Origin: Clostridia bacterium
GTDB lineage: Bacteria > Bacillota_A > Clostridia > RUG12999
Direction of reading: 5' to 3'
DNA length: 11,526 nt
NCBI GenBank assembly: GCA_017558425.1
Contig: JAFYVD010000008.1
Span: forward strand, 1-11,526
Part shown: positions 6,104 through 11,526 of the stretch, in pieces
How the letters are laid out: each line of letters begins with the position of its first letter
Numbering within the stretch: position 1 is the stretch's first letter
The notes under the pieces: model-generated
The model's database searches: none
Told to the model about the DNA's origin: nothing
The model's input: only the letters and a program-made list of their open reading frames with translations
Program-made: the position numbers and the translations under genes

Positions 6104-7951
6104 GTGGATTTATTATATGAAGTTAATTCCCCTAAAGATTTAAAGAAGTTCAGCCGTGCTCAGCTGAAACAATATGTCAGCGAAGCAAGGAAATTTATCA
6201 CCGACGCCGTTATAAAAAACGGTGGTCATCTCGCATCAAATCTCGGTGCAGTTGAGATTGAAGTTGCAATGCACTATGTTTTCAACAGTCCCCGTGACAA
6301 ATTTATTTTTGACGTGGGACACCAGTGCTATGCCCACAAACTGATAACAGGCAGAAGAGACTCTTTCGAAACTCTTCGTCAGTTTGATGGTATGTCAGGC
6401 TTTCCCAAACGCAGCGAAAGTGTCCATGACGCTTTCAATACAGGTCACAGCAGCACATCTGTTTCTGCAGCCCTCGGCATAGCCCGTGCTTCACACATCC
6501 GCGACGAAAACTTTCACGTTGTTGCCTGTGTGGGCGATGGTGCGCTTGGCGGCGGTATGCTTTATGAAGCAATGGCAGATGCAGGCCATTCCAAGGACAG
6601 GCTTGTTATAATTGTAAACGATAATGAAATGGCAATTTCCAAAAATGTCGGTGCCATTTCCTATCATCTCAGCAATCTCAGAACTGCTGATTTTTATAAC
6701 AAATTCAAAAGTGCAACCGCCGAAACCTTCAAAAGTTTCCCCGGAATAACATCATTTTTGTCTCGTCTGAAAAACGGCATTAAAAGCATATTCCTTCATA
6801 ACAATATGTTTGAATCGCTCGGTTTCCGTTACTTTGGACCTTACGACGGAAACGACCTTGATAAGCTGATAAAAATAATGTCACACGTTAAAAATATTGA
6901 TGACAACTGTGTTATCCATGTAAAAACAAAAAAAGGCAAAGGCTATGCGCCGGCTGAAGAAAAACCCGACCTTTTCCACGGACTTGCTCCCGCCCCGGAA
7001 CCGGGCTACAAAAAGCCTTCGGGAAGAAGTTTTTCAGCTGTAATGGGCAAAAAACTTTCTTCAATTGCCGAAGAAAACAAAGACGTGGTTGCTATAACAG
7101 CCGCAATGTGCTCGGCAACAGGTCTCGACGAATTTTCGCAAAAGTTCCCACAAAGATTCTTTGATGTGGGTATGGGAGAAGAACACGCCGTTACAATGGC
7201 AGGCGGACTTGCCGTTTCGGGATTAACCCCGGTTGTTGCCGTATATTCGTCTTTTCTCCAAAGAGCGTACGACCAGATTCTTCACGATATTTGCCTGCAA
7301 AATCTTCATGTGGTATTTTGTATTGACCGTGCAGGGATTGTCGGAGAAGACGGCGAAACACATCAGGGTATTTATGACATCGCATTCCTTCGTCATATGC
7401 CTAATATGACAATTCTTGCTCCTGCCGACTACAGCGAGCTTGAAGCAATGCTTGATTTTGCAATAAACGATATGAATGGTCCTGTAGCCATCCGCTACCC
7501 CAAACTTCCCGTTATCGACAGCCCTCATTCCTTCCCCATACAGTATGCCAAAGGTGAAATTTCCATCCCCGGCGGCGATGTGCTTATTCTTTCGGCAGGC
7601 GATATGATGGACAAGGCTGTGGAAATACGCAAAATTCTCCGTCAACACAGAATTTCGGCAATGGTATTAAACCTCAGGTTTTTAAAACCGCTTGATACCG
7701 AATTGATTCTTTCAAATACAGTTGGCAAAAACCTTATTGTTACGTTGGAAAACGGAGTTTTTCCGGGCAGTGCTTCCGAGGCAATTATCGCTCTGCTTCA
7801 TCAGAACGGAATTAACATCCCCGTTTACCCCTTCGCATTTCCGGACACCCCCATTCCCCACGGTTCTGCCGACCGTTTATTCGAGGAATTCGGCATGACT
7901 CCAACAGTAATAGCAGAACGTTTAAAGTCATTCCTTGGCGTGGCACAGTAG
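6104..7951 (+). CDS. dxs: 1-deoxy-D-xylulose-5-phosphate synthase
   Basis: 615 residues, the usual length. The enzyme condenses pyruvate and glyceraldehyde 3-phosphate with thiamine diphosphate to give 1-deoxy-D-xylulose 5-phosphate, the first step of the MEP isoprenoid pathway. GGHLASNLGAVE (40-51) carries H41, and FDVGHQCYAHK (69-79) carries H73. The thiamine motif runs from GDG (144-146) to NDN (172-174). The second half has GMGEEHAVTMAGG (356-368) with the catalytic glutamate E360, FLQRAYDQ (384-391) with R387, and DRAGIVGEDGETHQG (408-422) with D416 and H420. These match residues known as functional in DXS rather than plain transketolase. It starts with GTG behind AAGGAGGT and has its own consensus promoter. 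tlyA follows after 18 bases, so they are probably cotranscribed. The dxs-tlyA order is also known from Bacillus. Confidence 0.97.
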   Translation: MDLLYEVNSPKDLKKFSRAQLKQYVSEARKFITDAVIKNGGHLASNLGAVEIEVAMHYVFNSPRDKFIFDVGHQCYAHKLITGRRDSFETLRQFDGMSGFPKRSESVHDAFNTGHSSTSVSAALGIARASHIRDENFHVVACVGDGALGGGMLYEAMADAGHSKDRLVIIVNDNEMAISKNVGAISYHLSNLRTADFYNKFKSATAETFKSFPGITSFLSRLKNGIKSIFLHNNMFESLGFRYFGPYDGNDLDKLIKIMSHVKNIDDNCVIHVKTKKGKGYAPAEEKPDLFHGLAPAPEPGYKKPSGRSFSAVMGKKLSSIAEENKDVVAITAAMCSATGLDEFSQKFPQRFFDVGMGEEHAVTMAGGLAVSGLTPVVAVYSSFLQRAYDQILHDICLQNLHVVFCIDRAGIVGEDGETHQGIYDIAFLRHMPNMTILAPADYSELEAMLDFAINDMNGPVAIRYPKLPVIDSPHSFPIQYAKGEISIPGGDVLILSAGDMMDKAVEIRKILRQHRISAMVLNLRFLKPLDTELILSNTVGKNLIVTLENGVFPGSASEAIIALLHQNGINIPVYPFAFPDTPIPHGSADRLFEEFGMTPTVIAERLKSFLGVAQ

Positions 7952-7969
7952 CACAGAAAGGTTTAAAAA

Positions 7970-8773
7970 ATGAAAAAAATCAGACTTGATGTATATCTCA
8001 CCGACAGCGGACTTGCTCCTTCAAGAGAAAAAGCAAAAGCATATATTATGTCGGGGATTGTTTATGTTAACAATCAGAAAAGCGACAAGGCAGGTGCCCT
8101 TGTTTCGGAAGAAGACAGTGTTGAAATCCGTGGCAAGAAAATGCCCTACGTCAGCCGAGGCGGCCTGAAACTTGAAAAGGCAATGAATTCTTTCGGGATA
8201 GAGCTTTCGGACAAAATCTGTATGGACGCCGGTGCTTCCACAGGCGGTTTCACCGACTGTATGCTGAAAAACGGTGCAATCAGAGTATATTCTGTCGACG
8301 TGGGTTATGGTCAGCTCGCCTGGGAGCTTCGCACTGACGAGCGCGTTGTAAATTTGGAGCGTACCAATGTCCGCTACCTCACCGAAGAACAGATTCCCGA
8401 AAAGGTGAATTTCATTTCTGCCGATTTGTCCTTCATCTCGCTCAAACTTGTGCTCCCGGTGCTGAAGAATTTCCTCACCCCGGACGGACAGATTGTCTGC
8501 CTGATAAAGCCACAGTTTGAGGCAGGCAGAGAAAAAGTTGGTAAAAAGGGAGTTGTTCGTGATAAATCGGTTCACGAAGAGGTAATTCAAAGTATTTACG
8601 ACTTTGCTCAATCTATCGGACTTTTCGCCCACGGACTTGATTTTTCGCCCGTCCGCGGACCCGAAGGAAATATAGAGTACCTGATTCTGCTTTCTGCGGA
8701 TGAAGAAAATATCGTTTCTTGTGATTGCATCCCCGAGCTTGTAAATCAGTCTCATTCGGAGTTGGACAAATGA
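7970..8773 (+). CDS. tlyA: TlyA-family rRNA 2'-O-methyltransferase (hemolysin A family)
   Basis: 267 residues. An S4 RNA-binding domain (about 3-60, RLDVYLTDSGLAPSREKAK) precedes an FtsJ/RrmJ-type SAM methyltransferase domain. SAM motif I is DAGASTGGFTD (86-96). The K-D-K-E catalytic tetrad of this fold is visible as K67 (GGLKLE), D152 (ADLSF), K180 (LIKPQFE) and E236 (GNIEY). Family members such as mycobacterial TlyA 2'-O-methylate cytidines in 16S and 23S rRNA; the exact target here is inferred only by family. The old name hemolysin should not be read as a toxin function. AGAAAGG lies 8 bases before the ATG. It follows dxs closely and overlaps the next gene by 4 bases (ATGA). Confidence 0.94.
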   Translation: MKKIRLDVYLTDSGLAPSREKAKAYIMSGIVYVNNQKSDKAGALVSEEDSVEIRGKKMPYVSRGGLKLEKAMNSFGIELSDKICMDAGASTGGFTDCMLKNGAIRVYSVDVGYGQLAWELRTDERVVNLERTNVRYLTEEQIPEKVNFISADLSFISLKLVLPVLKNFLTPDGQIVCLIKPQFEAGREKVGKKGVVRDKSVHEEVIQSIYDFAQSIGLFAHGLDFSPVRGPEGNIEYLILLSADEENIVSCDCIPELVNQSHSELDK

Positions 8774-9261
8774 AAAACACAAAAAAACTCACATTTTCCG
8801 CCATTTGCTGTGCACTTTCGGTGGCACTTATGTTTGTTGCCTCGCTTGTCACCACAGGCACATTGGCATTCCAGTTTGCAGTCGGATTACTGCTTATGCT
8901 GACAGTATGGCGATGCGGTATTTTCTATGGCATATCGTCATTTGCCGCAACCGCTCTGCTTTTGTTTCTGCTGCTTCCCGACAAAGCAAACGCCATATCT
9001 TATACCCTCTTTTTCGGCATAATCCCTATTATCAAATTTTTCGCTGAAAAACACAGCAGAATTGTCGAATGGATAATAAAACTTATTTTTATGAACATTT
9101 TCATTTTTGCACTTTATCTTGTGTTTAAAAGCTTAATTTCGGCAAATCTGCCCATCCCGCTGTTATGGCTTGCCGCACTTGCGGTCGCAGTCGGCTACGA
9201 CCTGCTTTTAAGCTATGGTTTCACCTTTGCCTCAAGGTATTTGAAAAAAACCTTGACATAA
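8770..9261 (+). CDS. Small integral membrane protein, family not recognised
   Basis: 163 residues from the ATG at 8770, which overlaps the tlyA stop as ATGA and has GGAG 8 bases upstream. A TTG at 8725 in the same frame is rejected as the start because it lies deep in tlyA and has no comparable RBS. A short basic N-terminus (MKNTKK) is followed by about six hydrophobic segments: roughly 10-28, 32-47, 50-69, 75-90, 99-122 and 128-153. LLLPDKANAI (67-76) and FFGIIPIIKFFAEK (81-94) look like conserved loop edges. Size, helix count and the TFSAICCALSVAL start resemble substrate-binding S components of ECF transporters, but I cannot assign it to one, and no ATPase genes are nearby. Function unknown. 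Probably cotranscribed and translationally coupled with tlyA. Its last codons contain the -35 box of the yebC promoter. Confidence 0.8.
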   Translation: MKNTKKLTFSAICCALSVALMFVASLVTTGTLAFQFAVGLLLMLTVWRCGIFYGISSFAATALLLFLLLPDKANAISYTLFFGIIPIIKFFAEKHSRIVEWIIKLIFMNIFIFALYLVFKSLISANLPIPLLWLAALAVAVGYDLLLSYGFTFASRYLKKTLT

Positions 9262-9281
9262 CGCGCAGAAAATTATATAAT
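9253..9281 (+). promoter_or_regulatory. Consensus sigma-A promoter for yebC
   Basis: TTGACA (9253-9258), a 17-base spacer, and TATAAT (9276-9281). The -35 box is the Leu-Thr codons immediately before the stop of the upstream membrane-protein gene. Expected start is near 9288. No terminator separates the upstream genes, so yebC may receive both read-through and its own transcripts. Confidence 0.88.
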
Positions 9282-9303
9282 TAAAAGATGATTGAATAAC
9301 TAC

Positions 9304-9310
9304 AGAAAGG
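9304..9310 (+). promoter_or_regulatory. RBS that decides the yebC start
   Basis: AGAAAGG lies 11 bases before the ATG at 9322. It falls downstream of an in-frame TTG at 9292, which would add ten non-conserved residues, so the ATG is preferred. Confidence 0.75.
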
Positions 9311-9321
9311 TTTTGAAAAAC

Positions 9322-10059
9322 ATGTCAGGACATTCAAAATGGTCAAATATTAAACATAAAAAGGAAAAAACAGATGCCCAGAAAGGTAAAATCTTTACCA
9401 AAATCGGCAGAGAAATTTCTGTTGTCGTAAAATCGGGCGGACCCGACCCCGCTTCCAACTCCAAGCTTAAAGACGTTATTGCCAAAGCAAGAAGCGTTAA
9501 TATGCCTAACGACAACATTCAGAGATGTATTAAAAAAGCCGCAGGCGAAGGCGATACAAACAACTATGAAGATATCACATACGAAGGTTACGGCCCCAGA
9601 GGTGTAGCCGTTATCGTTGAATCTCTTACAGATAACCGCAACCGTACAGGCGGCGATATGAAACACTATTTCGATAAATTTGGCGGTAACCTCGGTGCAA
9701 CAGGTTGCGTATCCTGGATGTTCGACCGCAAAGGCGTTATCATTATCGGTAACGAAGAAGGCGAACTTGACGAAGAAGCAGTTATGACAGACGCTCTTGA
9801 TGCAGGTGCAGAGGACTTTTCTCCCGAAGACGGCTACTTTGAAATTGTAACCGCTCCCGAAGATTTCTCTCTTGTTCACGATGCACTTGTTGACAAATAC
9901 ACATTCACTTCTGCCGAAATCACAATGGTTCCGCAGAACTATATCAAGCTTACCGACGAGGAAGACATCAAAATGATGAACAAACTTCTTGATATGCTTG
10001 AAGATAACGACGACGTTCAAAATGTATACCACAACTGGGAAATGGACGACGAAGACTAG
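9322..10059 (+). CDS. yebC: YebC/PmpR/TACO1-family protein
   Basis: 245 residues, essentially the family length (E. coli YebC 246). It opens with the invariant MSGHSKWSNIKHKK and continues with KGKIFTKIGREI (21-32), MPNDNIQRCIKKAAGE (61-76), YEGYGPRGVAVIVE (87-100), and DNRNRTGGDMKHYFDKFGG (104-122) followed by SWMF (131-134). The protein is cytoplasmic and built of three domains. The family is annotated as transcriptional regulator (PmpR), but the mitochondrial relative TACO1 acts in translation, and recent work links bacterial members to ribosome function. I therefore do not assign a regulatory target. The first ATG with the conserved N-terminus is chosen over an upstream TTG. It has its own promoter and a strong terminator, so it can act as a single-gene unit, although read-through from dxs-tlyA is possible. 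Confidence 0.96.
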   Translation: MSGHSKWSNIKHKKEKTDAQKGKIFTKIGREISVVVKSGGPDPASNSKLKDVIAKARSVNMPNDNIQRCIKKAAGEGDTNNYEDITYEGYGPRGVAVIVESLTDNRNRTGGDMKHYFDKFGGNLGATGCVSWMFDRKGVIIIGNEEGELDEEAVMTDALDAGAEDFSPEDGYFEIVTAPEDFSLVHDALVDKYTFTSAEITMVPQNYIKLTDEEDIKMMNKLLDMLEDNDDVQNVYHNWEMDDED

Positions 10060-10100
10060 TTAGAAAATAGTTTAAAACGCAAAAAGGCAAAATAAAAAAC

Positions 10101-10128
10101 TAAGAGGCTGTAAGTTTACAGCCTCTTA
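10101..10128. terminator. Bidirectional intrinsic terminator between yebC and the isomerase gene
   Basis: TAAGAGGCTGTAA (10101-10113) and TTACAGCCTCTTA (10116-10128) are perfect 13-base complements with only 2 bases between them, so the innermost pairs would open into the loop. A T-rich run follows on + (10130-10140), and the preceding A-run (10094-10099) gives TTTTTT on -. It serves yebC and the convergent isomerase gene. Confidence 0.9.
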
Positions 10129-10135
10129 ATTTATT

Positions 10136-10981
10136 TTATTCAGCGTATTTTTTCAAGTTTTCAAAACCGGTTTCTATAGCGAAGATTACATCTTCAATCC
10201 CTTCAAATTCCAGCGATACCCAGCCGTCAAAGCCTGTTTTTTTCAGCACGTCCAGACATTGTTTCACCGGAACATCGCCGTGACCGATAATTGTACCTCT
10301 GAGGTAATTTGCACCACGGGTTTTGAAAAATCCTTTGCCGGGGTCGGGCTGACTGCCGCTTTTAACAATAAAATCTTTGGCGTGAACAAGCCTTGCAAAA
10401 GGTGCAACTCTCGACACCGCTGTAACCGGATTTTCATCGGCACAAAGGAAATTGCCGATGTCGGTTATAAGTCCGAAATTCCCGTGGTTAACAGCCACAT
10501 AAAGCTTTTCCACCCTGTCGCTGTCCTGGCAGATGAAACCGTGGTTTTCCACCATTGTGGCAACGCCTTTGGTCTGTGCATACTCGGATACCCTTCTGCA
10601 TCCTTCTGCAATAACGGGCAAAATATTTTCGAAAGCTTTTCCTTTCGGAAGCGAATAAATAACGTCGTGACGAACCGATTTTGCACCCGTTTCCGCTGCT
10701 GCATCAATCTGCAGTTTCACTCTTTCAACTTCCTCATCAAAATCATTGTTCACAAAATCCGCTCCAAAGCAGACATTTGCCACTTCAATATTATTTTTTT
10801 CAGCTTCTTTTCTCAAAGTTTCAGCATATTTTAAAAGGTCGCCGTCGGTAAATTTGGCTATATCCACAAGCTCAATTCCGTCAAAACCCATTTCTTTTGC
10901 CTTGGATATGGTATCAAGCTGAGTCATTTCACCTTTCCTGATAAGACCCGAATAGCTGTATGAACTTACTGCAAATTTCAT
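10136..10981 (-). CDS. Sugar phosphate isomerase/epimerase-like TIM-barrel protein
   Basis: 281 residues of the xylose-isomerase-like/AP-endonuclease-2 TIM-barrel family, which includes IolE, IolI, hydroxypyruvate isomerase and ketose 3-epimerases. The start MKFAVSSYSYS and GFDGIELVD (32-40) are typical beta strands of the fold. Four likely metal ligands at strand ends are E145 (VENHG), D174 (TDIGN), H200 (HAKD) and E258 (LEFEG), with a further GHGDV (233-237). All expected metal residues are present, so it is probably an active divalent-metal enzyme acting on a sugar, keto-sugar or cyclitol. The substrate cannot be read from sequence. It overlaps the upstream oxidoreductase gene by one base (TAATG), so the pair is translationally coupled and probably acts in one pathway. 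GAGGTGG in the end of the upstream gene serves as its RBS. Confidence 0.88.
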   Translation of the reverse strand: MKFAVSSYSYSGLIRKGEMTQLDTISKAKEMGFDGIELVDIAKFTDGDLLKYAETLRKEAEKNNIEVANVCFGADFVNNDFDEEVERVKLQIDAAAETGAKSVRHDVIYSLPKGKAFENILPVIAEGCRRVSEYAQTKGVATMVENHGFICQDSDRVEKLYVAVNHGNFGLITDIGNFLCADENPVTAVSRVAPFARLVHAKDFIVKSGSQPDPGKGFFKTRGANYLRGTIIGHGDVPVKQCLDVLKKTGFDGWVSLEFEGIEDVIFAIETGFENLKKYAE

Positions 10982-11526
10982 TAGAGCACCACCTCGTGAC
11001 CTGTTTCTGCGGATTTGTAAACCGCATCGAGAATCTTCATTATTTCAATACCGTCTTCGGCAGGAGATTTACATTTTGCTTTGCCGTTTATGCAATCAAC
11101 AAAATGATTTATTTCGCCTTCAAACAAACCGCTGAAACTGAGCGCGGTAGGTGCGTCAAACGACACGTTTGTAAGATAGTTTTCTTCCTGAGAGAAAAGC
11201 TTCACTTCAGGGTCAATTTTCGCACCCGCTTTTGTGCCGAACAATTCAATCGTTCCGACACCTTTTTCAATATTCAGGCTGAACGCCGCTTCCACTGAAA
11301 GTACCGCTCCGTTATCAAATCTGATAAGCGCAGATGCAAGGTCCTCAACATCACAAATGTCATTGTCTGTTGCAGACTGCGATAAATACTTAGGTGCGCC
11401 GATAGCGCCTTTTCTGTCAAAAAGTTTCTGGAAAGTGGTGCCGTAAACCGACACCGGTTTGGGGTTACCCAGAAGATATCTCACCAGGTCAATCACGTGA
11501 ACACCAAGGTCAATCAGCGGACCACC
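10981..11526 (-). CDS. Gfo/Idh/MocA-family oxidoreductase, C-terminal part (5' end cut by window)
   Basis: 181 residues are visible, and the frame stays open to the window edge. Full members are about 330-380 residues, so the N-terminal NAD(P)-binding Rossmann domain is missing from view. The visible part begins GGPLIDLGVHVIDLVRYLLG, the family signature with the conserved aspartate and the histidine of D-x-G-x-H near the active site, and then continues through the C-terminal beta-sheet domain (LIRFDNGAVLSVEAAFS, IELFGTKAGAKIDPE). The end, HFVDCINGKAKCKSPAEDGIEIMKILDAVYKSAETGHEVVL, shown here only to mark the conserved C-terminal helix (in part HFVDCINGK and AEDGIEIMKILDA), is typical. Members oxidise or reduce sugars and cyclitols with NAD(P). 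A GTG at 11496 is internal, not the start. It overlaps the isomerase gene by one base; the two probably form an oxidise-isomerise module. Confidence 0.9.
   Translation of the reverse strand, partial: GGPLIDLGVHVIDLVRYLLGNPKPVSVYGTTFQKLFDRKGAIGAPKYLSQSATDNDICDVEDLASALIRFDNGAVLSVEAAFSLNIEKGVGTIELFGTKAGAKIDPEVKLFSQEENYLTNVSFDAPTALSFSGLFEGEINHFVDCINGKAKCKSPAEDGIEIMKILDAVYKSAETGHEVVL

Noticed and set aside
8725..8769. TTG start giving the membrane protein 15 more residues
   Set aside because: The extension lies inside tlyA and is polar. The ATG at 8770 has GGAG at proper spacing and an ATGA overlap.
8021..8782. 253-codon open frame antisense to tlyA
   Set aside because: It lies opposite a strongly conserved S4/FtsJ methyltransferase, shows no recognisable family, and is explained by codon bias of the real gene.
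9292..9321. TTG start giving YebC ten extra residues
   Set aside because: The family begins at MSGHSKW, and the RBS AGAAAGG lies between the TTG and the ATG.
9343..10032. 229-codon open frame antisense to yebC
   Set aside because: It covers the conserved YebC frame in reverse. The Cys/Phe/Val-rich translation is typical of a shadow frame, and no RBS or domain was seen.
1..11526. Mobile elements, CRISPR arrays, tRNA or rRNA genes, phage or defence genes
   Set aside because: No transposase, integrase, repeat-spacer pattern, target-site repeats or RNA gene structure was recognised. The window is filled by metabolic and housekeeping genes.

Overview
The window looks like a chromosomal segment of an anaerobic, low- to mid-GC Bacillota, most likely a gut-type Clostridia. 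The supporting signs are consensus TTGACA-17-TATAAT promoters, strong AGGAGG-type ribosome binding sites, a YerB/DUF3048 lipoprotein, dxs followed by tlyA, a Clostridium/Thermoanaerobacter-type NADP secondary-alcohol dehydrogenase, and a uronate catabolic cluster. It is densely coded. No gap exceeds about 145 bases, both edges cut through genes, and I saw no rRNA, tRNA, CRISPR array or mobile element.

Region 1 (1-3731, + strand) is the end of a glucuronide/uronate operon: the C-terminal half of altronate dehydratase (uxaA), a cytoplasmic family 2 beta-glucuronidase (uidA-like), and uronate isomerase (uxaC), which overlaps uidA by one base. The glucuronidase would release glucuronate from imported conjugates. 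UxaC would isomerise glucuronate or galacturonate, and UxaA would dehydrate altronate to 2-keto-3-deoxygluconate. A bidirectional terminator (about 3785-3812) separates this operon from the convergent region 2.

Region 2 (3830-5961, - strand) holds a zinc- and NADP-dependent secondary alcohol dehydrogenase, preceded by a DUF3048 lipoprotein gene. Between them lies a hairpin with a U-tract whose 3' arm is also the Shine-Dalgarno sequence of the dehydrogenase. Region 3 (6104-10059, + strand) holds dxs (isoprenoid precursor synthesis), tlyA (S4/FtsJ rRNA methyltransferase), a small unrecognised six-helix membrane protein, and yebC. yebC has its own consensus promoter embedded in the end of the membrane-protein gene. 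Regions 2 and 3 diverge from a compact intergenic region in which two near-perfect sigma-A promoters sit back to back, with -35 boxes 2 bases apart forming a palindrome.

Region 4 (10136-11526, - strand) is a Gfo/Idh/MocA-type oxidoreductase (cut by the window edge) overlapping by one base a TIM-barrel sugar isomerase/epimerase. This pair is typical of carbohydrate-derivative or cyclitol catabolism. It converges on yebC across a second bidirectional terminator (10101-10128).

Most genes belong to known families. I did not find a convincing undescribed system. The points most worth a second look are the terminator/SD hairpin before the alcohol dehydrogenase, the abutting divergent promoters, the altronate-branch enzyme paired with a glucuronidase, and the unrecognised membrane protein between tlyA and yebC.
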